DNA of 14,116 nucleotides from NCBI GenBank assembly GCA_903930395.1, contig CAIYYE010000524.1:1-14116 (forward strand), in the 5' to 3' direction. The translations under genes were made by a program, and so were the position numbers. Positions 1 through 9,068 of the stretch are shown here, in pieces (the stretch's first letter is position 1; the number at the start of each line of letters is the position of its first letter). The notes below the pieces were generated by a model. It made no database searches and was not told where the DNA came from. It saw only the letters and a list, made by a program, of their open reading frames with translations. This DNA is from an uncultured beta proteobacterium (lineage in GTDB: Bacteria > Pseudomonadota > Gammaproteobacteria > Burkholderiales > Rhodocyclaceae).

Positions 1-2
1 AG

Positions 3-761
3 GCTGCCAACGTTTACCGCATGAAACTGCTTGGTGCCACCGTCGTCCCGGTCGAGTCCGGCTCGAAGACCCTCAAGGACGCGCTCAACGAAGCCATGCG
101 CGACTGGGTCACCAATATCCACAACACCTTCTACATCATCGGCACGGTTGCCGGCCCGCACCCTTACCCGATGCTGGTCCGCGATTTCCAGAAGATCATC
201 GGCGAGGAATGCCTGACCCAGATGCCGGAAATGACCGGCCGCCAGCCTGACGCCGTGATCGCCTGTGTCGGCGGCGGCTCCAACGCCATGGGTATCTTCT
301 ACCCTTACATCAATGTCGAGGGCGTGCGCCTGATCGGCGTCGAAGCGGCCGGCGACGGCATGGAAACCGGCCGCCACTCGGCCTCGCTGACTGCCGGCGT
401 GCCCGGCGTGCTGCACGGCAACCGGACCTACCTGCTGCAGGACGAAGACGGCCAGATCATCGAGACGCATTCGGTCTCGGCCGGTCTCGACTACCCCGGG
501 GTCGGGCCGGAACACGCCTGGCTCAAGGATCTCGGCCGAGCTGAATACCAGCCGGTGACGGATGCCGAGGCGCTGGCCGCCTTCCATACCCTGTGCCGCA
601 TCGAAGGCATCATCCCGGCCCTTGAATCGAGCCATGCCCTGGCCTACGCTGCCAAGCTGGCGCCGACCCTGGCCAAGGACAAGATTCTGCTGGTCAACCT
701 CTCGGGTCGCGGTGACAAGGACATGCACACCGTTGCTGAAAAGTCGGGGATAGTCTTCTGA
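3..761 (+). CDS. trpB: Tryptophan synthase beta chain, 5'-truncated by window edge
   Basis: The beta subunit of tryptophan synthase condenses indole with L-serine to give L-tryptophan, using PLP, in an alpha2-beta2 complex in the cytoplasm. The frame is open from base 3, so only about the last 252 residues are present; the N-terminal part with the PLP-binding lysine is outside the window. Visible family marks are the phosphate-binding glycine loop GGGSNAMG (about bases 270-294), the downstream IGVEAAG segment and the C-terminal LSGRGDKDM motif that ends TrpB proteins. The ATG at base 21 is internal and not a start, since upstream codons (AANVYR) continue the family sequence. The stop at 759-761 shares its last base with the trpA start (TGATG), the usual coupling of the two subunits. 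Confidence 0.97.
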   Translation, partial: AANVYRMKLLGATVVPVESGSKTLKDALNEAMRDWVTNIHNTFYIIGTVAGPHPYPMLVRDFQKIIGEECLTQMPEMTGRQPDAVIACVGGGSNAMGIFYPYINVEGVRLIGVEAAGDGMETGRHSASLTAGVPGVLHGNRTYLLQDEDGQIIETHSVSAGLDYPGVGPEHAWLKDLGRAEYQPVTDAEALAAFHTLCRIEGIIPALESSHALAYAAKLAPTLAKDKILLVNLSGRGDKDMHTVAEKSGIVF

Positions 762-1567
762 TGTCGCGCATCAAATCTGCTTTTGACCGGCTCAATGCCG
801 AAGGCCGCAAGGCCCTGATTCCTTTCATCACGGCCGGCGATCCCGATGCTGCGCTGACCCTGCCCTTGATGCATACCCTGGTCGAAGCCGGCGCCGATGT
901 CATCGAACTCGGTGTTCCCTTCTCCGACCCGATGGCCGATGGCCCGACCATCCAGCGTGCCTCCGAGCGCGCCCTGGCCAAGGGCATGACGCTGCGCAAG
1001 GTGCTGCAACTGGTCGTCGACTTCCGCAAGACTGACGACAAGACGCCGGTTGTCCTCATGGGTTATGCCAATCCGATCGAGGCGATGGGGCTGGAGAAAT
1101 TTGCCGCCGCCGCCTCGCAGGCCGGCGTTGATGGCGTACTGGTCGTTGATTACCCGCCGGAAGAAGCGCTCGCCTTCGGGGCCGCCATGAAGGCCCAGGG
1201 CATGGACCCGATTTTTCTGCTGGCGCCGACCTCGAATGCCGAGCGTATCGCCCAGGTTGCCGAGATTGCCAGCGGTTATGTCTATTACGTTTCGCTGGCC
1301 GGCGTCACCGGCTCCGGTGCCTTGAATGTCGAGGCGGTGGCCGAGCGCCTGCCGCTGATTCGTGAAAAGACCGGCCTGCCGGTCGGTGTCGGTTTCGGCA
1401 TTCGCGATGCAGCGACAGCCGCCCGTATCGCCCGTATCGCCGATGCCGTCGTGGTTGGCAGCCGGATTATTGAAGAAATTGAAAAATCGACCGCAGAAAC
1501 TGCCTGTGCCAATGTGAAAGCCCTGGTGTCAGATATTCGTCGTGGTGTGGATGAGGTGAAAAAATGA
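761..1567 (+). CDS. trpA: Tryptophan synthase alpha chain
   Basis: The alpha subunit cleaves indole-3-glycerol phosphate to indole and glyceraldehyde-3-phosphate; indole is channelled to TrpB. The protein has 268 residues, the normal length for this TIM-barrel enzyme. The signature [15 protein letters not shown] lies at residues 48-62 and carries both catalytic acids at the classical positions, Glu49 and Asp60. Phosphate-binding glycines appear near VGVGFGI and VVVGSRI in the C-terminal third. The start overlaps the trpB stop by one base and the stop overlaps the accD ATG (ATGA, 1564-1567), so it is probably translated by coupling from trpB. Nothing is truncated or missing. Confidence 0.98.
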   Translation: MSRIKSAFDRLNAEGRKALIPFITAGDPDAALTLPLMHTLVEAGADVIELGVPFSDPMADGPTIQRASERALAKGMTLRKVLQLVVDFRKTDDKTPVVLMGYANPIEAMGLEKFAAAASQAGVDGVLVVDYPPEEALAFGAAMKAQGMDPIFLLAPTSNAERIAQVAEIASGYVYYVSLAGVTGSGALNVEAVAERLPLIREKTGLPVGVGFGIRDAATAARIARIADAVVVGSRIIEEIEKSTAETACANVKALVSDIRRGVDEVKK

Positions 1568-2433
1568 GCTGGCTGACCAAACTGCTGCCCCCCAAGATCA
1601 AGCGCGAACAAGGCGCCCAGCGCCGGGGCAACCTGCCCGAAGGCCTGTGGAGCAAGTGTCCGTCGTGCGAGGCCGTGCTCTACGCGACCGACCTCGAAAA
1701 CAATCTGCAGGTCTGTCCCAAGTGTGGCCACCATAATCGCGTCAATGCCCGTCAGCGCCTCGATCTCCTGCTCGATGCCGAAGGTCGCTACGAGATCGGT
1801 GCCGAAGTGCTGCCCGTCGACAGCCTGAAATTCAAGGATTCCAAGCGTTACCCGGATCGCCTCATGGATGCCAACGAATCAAGCGGCGAAAGCGATTCGA
1901 TGGTCGTTCTCCAGGGCGCCATCAAGACCATGCCGGTCGTCGCCGCTGCCTTCGAGTTCGACTTCATGGGCGGCTCGATGGGCTCGGTCCTTGGCGAACG
2001 TTTCGTCCGTGGCGTCCAGGCAGCTGTCGAGCAGAAGATGCCCTTTATCTGCATCACCGCATCCGGCGGCGCCCGCATGCAGGAAGGTCTGTTCTCCCTG
2101 ATGCAGATGGCGAAGACGACGGCTGCCCTGACCAAGCTCTCGGAAGCCGGCCAGCCCTTCATTTCCATTCTCACCGACCCGACCATGGGCGGCGTTTCGG
2201 CCTCCTTCGCCTTCGTTGGCGACGTGGTCATCGCCGAACCCAAGGCCCTGATCGGCTTTGCCGGCCCCCGCGTCATCGAGCAGACGGTGCGCGAAACCCT
2301 GCCGGACGGCTTCCAGCGTTCCGAATTCATCATGGAAAAGGGCGCCATCGACATGATCGTCGACCGCCGCGAACTGCGTGACCAAGTGGCCCGCGTCCTG
2401 GCGCTGCTGCAAAAGTTGCCGGCCATCGTTTGA
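1564..2433 (+). CDS. accD: Acetyl-CoA carboxylase carboxyltransferase subunit beta
   Basis: AccD and AccA form the carboxyltransferase that moves the carboxyl group from carboxybiotin to acetyl-CoA, giving malonyl-CoA for fatty-acid synthesis. The protein has 289 residues, typical for AccD. An N-terminal four-cysteine zinc ribbon is complete (Cys32, Cys35, Cys51, Cys54: CPSC and CPKCG). The crotonase-fold body follows with [10 protein letters not shown] and the [12 protein letters not shown] segment, both hallmarks of the carboxyltransferase beta chain. The ATG overlaps the trpA stop by four bases, and the stop overlaps the TTG start of folC by three bases. Placement between trpA and folC is common in beta- and gammaproteobacteria. 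Confidence 0.97.
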   Translation: MSWLTKLLPPKIKREQGAQRRGNLPEGLWSKCPSCEAVLYATDLENNLQVCPKCGHHNRVNARQRLDLLLDAEGRYEIGAEVLPVDSLKFKDSKRYPDRLMDANESSGESDSMVVLQGAIKTMPVVAAAFEFDFMGGSMGSVLGERFVRGVQAAVEQKMPFICITASGGARMQEGLFSLMQMAKTTAALTKLSEAGQPFISILTDPTMGGVSASFAFVGDVVIAEPKALIGFAGPRVIEQTVRETLPDGFQRSEFIMEKGAIDMIVDRRELRDQVARVLALLQKLPAIV

Positions 2434-3740
2434 AGACACTCGAAGACTGGTTGCGCCACCTCGAAGGCCTGCACCCGAAAGGTCAGGCCGGCATCGAGCT
2501 GGGGCTGGACCGCATTCGCCGGGTCAAGGCGGCGCTTGGCCAGACCCAGCACTGTCCGGTGATCATTGTCGGCGGCACCAATGGCAAGGGCTCGACCTGC
2601 GCCTATCTCGAAAACATCATTGATCGGGCCGGTTACAAGGTTGGTTGCTATACCTCGCCGCACCTCATGGCCTACAACGAGCGGGTTCGCCTGAACGGCA
2701 AGTCGGTCAGCGATGAGGCCCTGTGTGTCGCCTTCGCCCGCGTCGAAGCAGCGCGCCGGCAGGCGGGTGGGGTGGCGCTGACCTATTTCGAATTCGGTAC
2801 GCTGGCCGCCTGGGAAGTCTTTGCCGAGGCCGGTGTCGAGGCAGCCATTCTCGAAGTCGGCCTGGGTGGCCGCCTCGATGCGGTCAATGCCTACGAGCCG
2901 GATGTTTCCATCGTGACGACGGTGGCCATCGATCACACCGACTGGCTGGGCCCGGATCGTGAGAGCATAGGTTTCGAAAAAGCCGGTATTTTCCGTGCCG
3001 GCAAGCCGGCCCTGTGTGCCGATCCCCATCCACCGCAAAGCCTGCTCGATCACGCTGCCAGCATTGGCGCCGATCTGCGCCTGATCGGTCGGGATTTCGG
3101 TTTTGAGCGGCCGGCCGCCGAAACCAATGAAAACCGCCTGCAATGGCGCTGGTGGTGTCGCTCGGGTCCGCAGTTGATCAAGCGCGCCCTGGCTTATCCG
3201 GGCCTGCGCGGCCCGACCCAGTTGCACAATGCCGCCGTTGCGCTGGCGGCGCTCGATGCGCTTGGCGCCAAGCTGCCGGTGACCATGCAGGCCATCCGTC
3301 CGGGTCTGATCGAGACCGAGTTGGCGGGACGCTTCCAGGTGGTACCCGGCAAGCCGGCCATTGTGCTGGATGTCGGGCACAACCCGCAGGCCATCAAGGT
3401 GCTCGCCGACAATCTTTCGGGCATGGGTTTTTTCAACCAGACCCTGGCTGTCCTCGGCATGCTCAGCGACAAGGATATCGTCGGCGCGCTGACGCCCCTC
3501 AGGGGCAAGGTCGATGTCTGGCATCTGGCAACGCTGGCCGGCCCTAGAGGGACGAGCGCCGAGACACTGGCCAGGATCATTGTCGAAACCGGACTCGGTG
3601 GCGAGGTGGTTTGCCATGCTTCGCCGCAGCTTGCCATGCAAGCTGCCAAGGGGCAGGCCGCTGAAAGTGATAGAATCCTCGCCTTTGGATCCTTCTACAC
3701 GGTAGCCGGCGCGCTTGAAACGCTTCGGAAAAAACCCTAG
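2430..3740 (+). CDS. folC: Bifunctional dihydrofolate synthase / folylpolyglutamate synthase
   Basis: FolC ligates glutamate to dihydropteroate and then extends the polyglutamate tail of folates, using ATP, in the cytoplasm. Length is 436 residues, close to the usual 420-440. The Mur-ligase-type P-loop GTNGKGS is at residues 49-55, followed by TSPHL (75-79), the [10 protein letters not shown] segment (118-127), [13 protein letters not shown] (141-153), IDHTDWLG (167-174) and EKAGIFR (183-189) with the expected active-site lysine at 184. The C-terminal domain keeps the DVGHNPQA motif. The start is a TTG at 2430 that overlaps the accD stop (TTGA); no ATG lies nearby in frame before the conserved N-terminus, so a rare start plus coupling is the best reading. 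The next gene begins two bases after the stop. Confidence 0.96.
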   Translation: MKTLEDWLRHLEGLHPKGQAGIELGLDRIRRVKAALGQTQHCPVIIVGGTNGKGSTCAYLENIIDRAGYKVGCYTSPHLMAYNERVRLNGKSVSDEALCVAFARVEAARRQAGGVALTYFEFGTLAAWEVFAEAGVEAAILEVGLGGRLDAVNAYEPDVSIVTTVAIDHTDWLGPDRESIGFEKAGIFRAGKPALCADPHPPQSLLDHAASIGADLRLIGRDFGFERPAAETNENRLQWRWWCRSGPQLIKRALAYPGLRGPTQLHNAAVALAALDALGAKLPVTMQAIRPGLIETELAGRFQVVPGKPAIVLDVGHNPQAIKVLADNLSGMGFFNQTLAVLGMLSDKDIVGALTPLRGKVDVWHLATLAGPRGTSAETLARIIVETGLGGEVVCHASPQLAMQAAKGQAAESDRILAFGSFYTVAGALETLRKKP

Positions 3741-3742
3741 TC

Positions 3743-4462
3743 ATGGAAGACAACGACAGTCAGTTGCACCTCAAGAAACGCGCCCGCCGCCGTCTGGTCG
3801 GGGCGGTTTTCTTCGTATCCTTGGTTGCCGTAGTGCTGCCCATGGTGATGGATCACGAGCCGCGTCAGGCCGTGCAGGATGTCGAAATCCGCATTCCGGG
3901 GCAGGATGAAAAGCCCTTTGCCCCGAAATTTGCCGCAGCGCCCCTTGAAAAATCCGCAGCCAAGCCGGTAGATGCCCCTGCTGCGGCAGTTGTCGAGCCT
4001 TCGGTGAAGGCGACAGCACGCGTTCTCGAAGTGACCAAGGAGGCAGCTCCGGCCGAGAAAATCGTTGAGAAGGCTCCAGCGAAGCCGGAAAAAGCGCCGG
4101 AAAAGGCAGCGGAAAAGCCAGCCGCCAAAGTCGCGGAAAAGCCGGTCGAGAAGCCCAAGGCCGAGGATGCCAAGCGGGCTGCCGCCATCCTGGCCGGTCA
4201 GGCGGCAGAGGCCAAGCCAGCCGCAAAAGGTGGCGAATACCTGGTATTGATTGGCGCTTTCTCCAATGAGGCCAACGTCAAGGTGCTCAAGACCAAGCTC
4301 ACCGAGGAGGGCATCAAGACCTTCAGCGAGCCGCTCGATACGCCGCAGGGCAAAAAGACGCGTGTCCGGGCTGGTCCCTTCGCTAGTCGCGAGGCGGCCG
4401 ACAAGGCACTGGAAAAGATGAAGCGCATCGGTATCAGTGGAGTTGTTGCGGCCAAGCCATGA
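3743..4462 (+). CDS. SPOR-domain single-pass membrane protein (DedD-like)
   Basis: This is a 239-residue bitopic protein. A short basic cytoplasmic tail (KKRARRR, residues 11-17) precedes one membrane segment at about 18-36, then a periplasmic linker at about 60-163 very rich in Ala, Lys, Pro and Glu with repeated AEKP/PEKA units, and a C-terminal SPOR domain at about 164-239 (EYLVLIGAFSNEANVKVL ... RVRAGPFASREAADKAL). SPOR domains bind denuded glycan strands of septal peptidoglycan, so a division-site role like that of E. coli DedD is likely (inference). In E. coli, dedD also sits between folC and cvpA, which supports the assignment. Start is ATG at 3743, two bases after folC; the stop overlaps cvpA by four bases. 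The linker is low complexity and probably disordered. Confidence 0.9.
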   Translation: MEDNDSQLHLKKRARRRLVGAVFFVSLVAVVLPMVMDHEPRQAVQDVEIRIPGQDEKPFAPKFAAAPLEKSAAKPVDAPAAAVVEPSVKATARVLEVTKEAAPAEKIVEKAPAKPEKAPEKAAEKPAAKVAEKPVEKPKAEDAKRAAAILAGQAAEAKPAAKGGEYLVLIGAFSNEANVKVLKTKLTEEGIKTFSEPLDTPQGKKTRVRAGPFASREAADKALEKMKRIGISGVVAAKP

Positions 4463-4950
4463 CCGGTTTTGACTACGTGGTAATCGGTATTGTCGGGCTG
4501 TCGCTGCTGTTTGGTGTGTGGCGCGGCGTGGTCGGCGAAGTGATCTCGCTGGTCGCCTGGGGGCTGGGGATATTTGCCGCCGTGGAATTCGGCGCTCCGG
4601 TCGGGCGTTCTCTCTTTGCCGGCCTGAGTGACCCGGCATTGCGGACGCTGGCCGGTTGTGTCGCGATATTTATCGGTGTGCTGGTGGCGATGGCGCTGTT
4701 GAACATGGTTGTGCGCAGCATGGTCAAAGCCTTGGGCCTGTCCGTGTCGGATCGCATCCTCGGCATGCTTTTCGGACTGGTGCGCGGCGTATTGATATGC
4801 ATGGTGCTGGTCGGACTGGGGGGCATGACCTCGGCGCCGACGCAGTCATGGTGGCGGGATGCCACCCTGGCGGCACCTCTGGAAACGGTCGTCATGGCAG
4901 CCAAACCCTGGTTGCCCGACGATTTGGCAAAACGAATTCGATTTAGCTAG
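4459..4950 (+). CDS. cvpA: CvpA family inner-membrane protein
   Basis: This is a 163-residue hydrophobic protein of the CvpA family, named for its requirement in colicin V production in E. coli; its molecular function is not well defined. About four membrane segments are visible (about residues 3-20, 27-45, 60-85 and 100-120). The family pattern is present: FDYVVIGIVGLSLLFGVWRG at the N-terminus and SDRILGMLFGLVRGVLI in the third quarter. The ATG overlaps the stop of the SPOR gene (ATGA). The gene directly precedes purF, as in many proteobacteria, and the two are separated by 12 nt that hold the purF ribosome-binding site. The length is normal and there is no sign of damage. Confidence 0.93.
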   Translation: MTGFDYVVIGIVGLSLLFGVWRGVVGEVISLVAWGLGIFAAVEFGAPVGRSLFAGLSDPALRTLAGCVAIFIGVLVAMALLNMVVRSMVKALGLSVSDRILGMLFGLVRGVLICMVLVGLGGMTSAPTQSWWRDATLAAPLETVVMAAKPWLPDDLAKRIRFS

Positions 4951-4962
4951 GCAGGAAAAACT

Positions 4963-6501
4963 ATGTGCGGGATTCTGGGTGTAATGGCGACAACGCCGGT
5001 CAATCAGCTGCTTTACGACGGCCTCATGGTGCTTCAGCATCGCGGCCAGGATGCGGCGGGGATCGCTACGGCGGAGAACAATACCTTTCACCTGCACAAG
5101 GGGCCGGGGCTCGTTCGCGATGTTTTCCGGACGCGCAACATGCGGGCCCTGCCCGGCAATTGCGGTATCGGCCACGTCCGTTACCCGACTGCCGGTTCGG
5201 CCTACAACTTCGCCGAGGCCCAGCCTTTCTACGTCAATTCGCCTTTCGGCCTGTGTCTCGGGCACAACGGCAACCTGACCAATGCCGAGCAGCTGAAGGG
5301 TGAGATGTTCCGCCTCGACCGCCGGCACATCAATACCAATTCCGACTCGGAAGTCCTGCTCAACGTCCTGGCCCACGAACTGCAATCGGCGGCGCATGGC
5401 TACGAACTCGATGTCGATGCCATCTTCCAGGCAGTCGGTGGCGTCCATCGTCGCTGTCGCGGCGCCTACGCGGTGGTTGTCCTGATCGCCGGCTACGGCC
5501 TGCTTGCCTTCCGCGACCCGCACGGCATTCGTCCGCTCGTCTATGGCCAGAATGAGACGCCGGAAGGCATGGAATACCTCGTGTCGTCCGAATCCGTCGC
5601 CCTCGATACCCTGGGTTTCAAGATGGTGCGCGACATCGAGCCGGGCGAAGCAGTTTTCATCGACTTCAATTTCCAGTTCCATAGCCGCCAGTGTGCACAG
5701 CAGCCGATGTACGCGCCGTGCATTTTCGAATACGTCTATCTGGCCCGTCCGGATTCTGTGATCGACGGCGTTTCCGTCTATGAGTCGCGTCTGGCCATGG
5801 GTGAAAAGCTGGCCGAGAAGGTCAAGAAGCACATTCCGGTCGAGGAAATCGACGTCGTCATTCCCATTCCCGATTCCAGCCGCCCGTCGGCCATGCAACT
5901 GGCGCAGGTGCTCGGCATTCCGTTCCGCGAAGGTTTCGTCAAGAATCGCTATGTTGGCCGTACCTTCATCATGCCCGGTCAGGCCATGCGCCGTAAGTCC
6001 GTGCGCCAGAAGCTCAATACCGTTGGCCAGGAATTCAAGGGCAAGCGCGTCCTGCTCGTCGATGACTCCATCGTCCGCGGTACGACCAGTCGCGAAATTG
6101 TCGACATGGCCCGCGCTGCCGGCGCCGTCAAGGTCTATTTCGCCTCGGCGGCCCCGCCCGTGCGTTTCCCCAATGTCTACGGCATCGATATGCCGACCCG
6201 GGCCGAGCTGATCGCCACGGGCCGGACCGGTGACGAAATCGCCACCGAAATCGGCGCCGATGCGCTGGTCTATCAGGATATCGAGGCACTCAAGGAGTCT
6301 GTCACATCGTTGCGGGCTGACCTCACGCTGTTCGACGCCTCCTGTTTTGATGGTTGCTACATCACCGGCGACATCGACGAACATTACCTCGATGCCGTTG
6401 AAGGCAAGCGCGGTGCCAAGGGTTCGAAGAATGACGACGACGGCGACGGCAAGGCATCGCAGCAACTGGTCCTGCAACTGGCGGCCGATGCCCAGGATTG
6501 A
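4963..6501 (+). CDS. purF: Amidophosphoribosyltransferase
   Basis: PurF carries out the first committed step of de novo purine synthesis, converting PRPP and glutamine to 5-phosphoribosylamine. The protein has 512 residues, as in the E. coli type. The N-terminal Ntn glutaminase domain starts MCGILGVM with the nucleophile Cys2 directly after Met, so there is no propeptide; HRGQDAAGI (27-35), HVRYPTAG (71-78) and HNGNL (101-105) are the glutamine-site motifs. The C-terminal phosphoribosyltransferase domain has the PRPP loop VLLVDDSIVRGTTS at 363-376. An AGGA sequence at 4953-4956 lies six bases before the ATG. The stop at 6499-6501 is followed after two bases by metZ. It is probably under purine control, but any PurR-type operator would lie upstream of the operon and is not seen here. 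Confidence 0.97.
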   Translation: MCGILGVMATTPVNQLLYDGLMVLQHRGQDAAGIATAENNTFHLHKGPGLVRDVFRTRNMRALPGNCGIGHVRYPTAGSAYNFAEAQPFYVNSPFGLCLGHNGNLTNAEQLKGEMFRLDRRHINTNSDSEVLLNVLAHELQSAAHGYELDVDAIFQAVGGVHRRCRGAYAVVVLIAGYGLLAFRDPHGIRPLVYGQNETPEGMEYLVSSESVALDTLGFKMVRDIEPGEAVFIDFNFQFHSRQCAQQPMYAPCIFEYVYLARPDSVIDGVSVYESRLAMGEKLAEKVKKHIPVEEIDVVIPIPDSSRPSAMQLAQVLGIPFREGFVKNRYVGRTFIMPGQAMRRKSVRQKLNTVGQEFKGKRVLLVDDSIVRGTTSREIVDMARAAGAVKVYFASAAPPVRFPNVYGIDMPTRAELIATGRTGDEIATEIGADALVYQDIEALKESVTSLRADLTLFDASCFDGCYITGDIDEHYLDAVEGKRGAKGSKNDDDGDGKASQQLVLQLAADAQD

Positions 6502-6503
6502 TC

Positions 6504-7685
6504 ATGAGTGATTTGCCCGAATACCGTCCGGAAACCCTGGCTGTTCGCGCCGGCCAGCAGCGCAGCCAGTTTGGCGAGCATTCCGAAGCGCTCTACCTGA
6601 CCTCCAGCTTTGTCTTCCCGAGTGCCGCGCAGGCGGCCCGCCGCTTTTCCGGCGAGGAAGAGGGCAATGTCTACGCCCGTTTCACCAACCCCACCGTCAC
6701 CATGTTCGAGGAGCGCCTGGCCGCCCTCGAAGGCGCCGAGGATTGCGTCGCCACGGCGAGCGGCATGTCGGCCATCATGGCTGCCGTGCTGGCGCATCTC
6801 AAGCAGGGCGACCACATCGTTGCCTCGAACAGCCTGTTCGGCGCTACCGTGCAGTTGTTCAACAACATCCTGTCGCGCACCGGCATCACCACGACCTTCG
6901 TTTCGCACACCGATCCTGCGGCGTGGGAAGCGGCGATCCGGCCGGAAACCAAACTGTTTTTCCTCGAAACGCCGTCCAATCCGCTGACCGAGATTGCCGA
7001 TATCAAGGCCCTGGTTGCCATCGCCCACGCCAACGATATCCTGGTCGCCGTCGACAACTGCTTTTGCACGCCCATCCTGCAGCGTCCGCTCGACATGGGT
7101 GCCGATCTGGTCATTCATTCGGCGACCAAGTTCCTCGACGGTCAGGGCCGCGTCCTTGGCGGTGCCGTTTGCGGCCCGAAGAAACTGACCGAAGAAGTTT
7201 TCAAATACCTGCGCACTGCCGGCCCGACCTTGTCGGCCTTCAATGCCTGGGTGCTCCTCAAGGGTCTGGAAACGCTGAAGCTGCGCGTCGATGCCCAATC
7301 GGCCAATGCCTTGCAACTGGCCACCTGGCTCGAAACGCACCCGAAAGTGGCGCGGGTTTTCTACCCGGGCCTGCCTTCGCATCCGCAACACGAACTGGCG
7401 AAACAGCAGCAGAAATCCGGCGGCGCCATTGTCGCCTTTGAAGTCAGGGGCGCCCGCGAGCAAGCCTGGCAGGTCGTCGACAACTGCCGTCTGCTCTCCA
7501 TTACCGCCAATCTCGGCGATACCAAGACCACCATCACCCATCCTGCCTCCACCACGCATGGCCGCATCACCCCGGAAGCCCGGGCCGCGGCCGGCATCAA
7601 TGAAGGGCTGCTGCGCATCGCCGTCGGCCTCGAAGCGGTGGAGGATCTTCAGGCCGACCTCGAACGGGGTCTGGCCCTTATCTGA
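6504..7685 (+). CDS. metZ: O-succinylhomoserine sulfhydrylase
   Basis: This PLP enzyme of the Cys/Met metabolism family makes homocysteine from O-succinylhomoserine and sulfide in methionine synthesis. With the ATG at 6504 it has 393 residues. Family marks are NVYARFTNPT (55-64), the phosphate-binding SGMSA (86-90), VDNCFCTP (183-190) and the PLP lysine Lys209 in HSATKFLDGQGR. An in-frame TTG at 6498 would add two residues, but AGG at 6494-6496 is correctly spaced for 6504 and too close for 6498. Cystathionine gamma-synthase is the main alternative in this family. The position right after purF, known from Pseudomonas and many betaproteobacteria, and the overall sequence favour MetZ. Confidence 0.93.
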   Translation: MSDLPEYRPETLAVRAGQQRSQFGEHSEALYLTSSFVFPSAAQAARRFSGEEEGNVYARFTNPTVTMFEERLAALEGAEDCVATASGMSAIMAAVLAHLKQGDHIVASNSLFGATVQLFNNILSRTGITTTFVSHTDPAAWEAAIRPETKLFFLETPSNPLTEIADIKALVAIAHANDILVAVDNCFCTPILQRPLDMGADLVIHSATKFLDGQGRVLGGAVCGPKKLTEEVFKYLRTAGPTLSAFNAWVLLKGLETLKLRVDAQSANALQLATWLETHPKVARVFYPGLPSHPQHELAKQQQKSGGAIVAFEVRGAREQAWQVVDNCRLLSITANLGDTKTTITHPASTTHGRITPEARAAAGINEGLLRIAVGLEAVEDLQADLERGLALI

Positions 7686-7692
7686 TTGATCA

Positions 7693-7722
7693 GCGGGCGG
7701 CCGGCGATGCCGGGCTGCCCGC
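7693..7722 (+). other. Strong GC hairpin just upstream of the rhlE ribosome-binding site
   Basis: Bases 7693-7705 pair with 7709-7722 around a GAT triloop. GCGGGC (7693-7698) matches GCCCGC (7717-7722), and CCGGC (7701-7705) matches GCCGG (7709-7713). A G-T wobble and a G-C pair bridge the two helices, with one bulged G (7714). No T-run follows, so it is not a plain intrinsic terminator. It ends two bases before the GGAG (7725-7728) that serves rhlE, so the RNA form could affect rhlE translation or protect a processed 5' end. The pairing is seen in the sequence; the function is inference. Confidence 0.6.
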
Positions 7723-7733
7723 ACGGAGTTCCC

Positions 7734-9005
7734 ATGCAATTTACCGATCTCGGCCTCAAGGCCGAACTTCTGCGCGCCGTCAGCGAGCAGGGCTACGACA
7801 CGCCGACGCCGATCCAGGCCCAGGCCATTCCCGCCGTAATGACCGGCCGCGACCTCATGGCCACGGCCCAAACCGGCACCGGCAAGACGGCTGGCTTCAC
7901 GCTGCCCATCCTGCACCGCCTGTGCAGCGGCGAGCGCCTGACCCGCGTCAGCAAGACGCCGCGCGTGCTCGTCCTGACGCCTACCCGCGAACTGGCCATC
8001 CAGGTTGAGGAAAGCGTACGTACCTACGGCAAATACCTGCCGGTCAATTCGCTCGCCGTTTTCGGTGGCGTCGGAATCAATCCGCAGATTGCCAACCTGC
8101 GCCGGGGTGTCGATGTGCTCGTCGCGACGCCGGGCCGTTTGCTCGATCACGTCCAGCAACGCACGGTTGATCTGTCCAAAGTCGAGATTTTTGTTCTCGA
8201 CGAAGCCGACCGCATGCTCGACATGGGCTTCATCCGCGACATCCGCAAGATCATCGCACTCTTGCCCAAACAGCGTCAGAACCTGATGTTCTCGGCGACC
8301 TTCTCGCCGGATATCCGCGAACTGGCTTCTGGCCTGCTCCATAATCCGGCTTCGGTCGATGTCGCTGCGCGCAACACGGCGGCCGAAACGGTCACCCAGC
8401 GGGTCATTGAAACCAATCGCGACCAGAAAAAAGAATTGCTCTGCCACCTTTTTGAAACGCGTGGCTGGCATCAGGTCCTGGTTTTTGCCCGCACCAAGCA
8501 TGGCGCCGACGCCCTCTCGCGCACCCTCGAAAAAGCTGGCATCAAGTCGGCCGCCATCCACGGCGACAAGTCGCAAGGCGCCCGAACCCGTGCCTTGACC
8601 GATTTCAAGGAAGGCAAGTTGGTCGCCCTCGTCGCCACCGACATCGCGGCGCGCGGTATCGACATTGATGCGCTGCCCTACGTCATCAACTACGAACTGC
8701 CCAATGTTGCCGAAGACTACGTGCATCGTATCGGCCGTACCGGTCGGGCCGGCATGGAAGGCGAGGCGATCTCGCTGGTCAGCCACGACGAGCGTGGCAG
8801 CCTGCGCGACATCGAGCGCCTGATCAAGCGCGATCTCGAGCGTGAAGTCATACCGGGCTTCGAGCCTTCGGCTATTGCTCCGCCCAAGCCGGTGCAGCCG
8901 CCGCGCGGCGCGCGCAAGCCGCAGCCGGGTCGGCCGCAGGCGCAAAAAACCGGGCAAAAACCCGGTGGTCCGCAGCAACATCGGAGCGGCAGCCGGCACC
9001 GATAA
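7734..9005 (+). CDS. rhlE: RhlE-type DEAD-box ATP-dependent RNA helicase
   Basis: This cytoplasmic RNA helicase remodels RNA structure in ribosome assembly and mRNA decay. With ATG at 7734 it has 423 residues. Motifs in order are the Q motif (F3 ... Q28), AQTGTGKT (45-52), PTRELA (83-88), GG (111-112), TPGR (132-135), DEAD (156-159), SAT (187-189), [10 protein letters not shown] (301-310) and HRIGRTGR (331-338). The tail beyond about residue 380 is basic and rich in Pro, Gln, Arg and Gly, typical of the RNA-binding extension of RhlE proteins. The frame is open back to a TTG at 7686, but the family start MQFTDLGL and GGAG at 7725-7728 support 7734. Whether it shares the metZ transcript is unclear; the gap is only 48 nt. 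Confidence 0.94.
   Translation: MQFTDLGLKAELLRAVSEQGYDTPTPIQAQAIPAVMTGRDLMATAQTGTGKTAGFTLPILHRLCSGERLTRVSKTPRVLVLTPTRELAIQVEESVRTYGKYLPVNSLAVFGGVGINPQIANLRRGVDVLVATPGRLLDHVQQRTVDLSKVEIFVLDEADRMLDMGFIRDIRKIIALLPKQRQNLMFSATFSPDIRELASGLLHNPASVDVAARNTAAETVTQRVIETNRDQKKELLCHLFETRGWHQVLVFARTKHGADALSRTLEKAGIKSAAIHGDKSQGARTRALTDFKEGKLVALVATDIAARGIDIDALPYVINYELPNVAEDYVHRIGRTGRAGMEGEAISLVSHDERGSLRDIERLIKRDLEREVIPGFEPSAIAPPKPVQPPRGARKPQPGRPQAQKTGQKPGGPQQHRSGSRHR
8944..8966 (-). terminator. Terminator-shaped hairpin on the minus strand inside rhlE
   Basis: Read on the minus strand, a stem ACCGGG / CCCGGT with the six-base loop TTTTTG is followed by five more T residues, the shape of a Rho-independent terminator. 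On the + strand the same bases encode the KTGQKPGG part of the RhlE tail. It would stop antisense transcription entering rhlE from the right. Because the codons for Lys and Gly in the basic tail could produce this by chance, confidence in function is low. Confidence 0.35.
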
Positions 9006-9068
9006 TCGCCTACCTTGCCGTTATCGCAGGACGGCAGGCTTGCCGGGGGCCGAAAAAGCGTCTAATGT

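Noticed and set aside
1848-3641. Minus-strand open frame of 597 codons opposite accD and folC
   Set aside because: Same explanation: a shadow of two well-supported + strand genes.
4846-6477. Minus-strand open frame of 543 codons opposite purF
   Set aside because: It is a shadow of purF, which has all catalytic motifs on the + strand.
6384-8999. Minus-strand open frame of 871 codons opposite purF, metZ and rhlE
   Set aside because: Its translation has no recognisable motif, and the + strand genes beneath it have complete family motifs. Long antisense frames are common in high-GC DNA with biased codons.
9016-9045. Possible rho-independent terminator after rhlE
   Set aside because: Two short alternative hairpins exist, but stems are only 5-8 bp and no T-run follows; described as intergenic structure instead.
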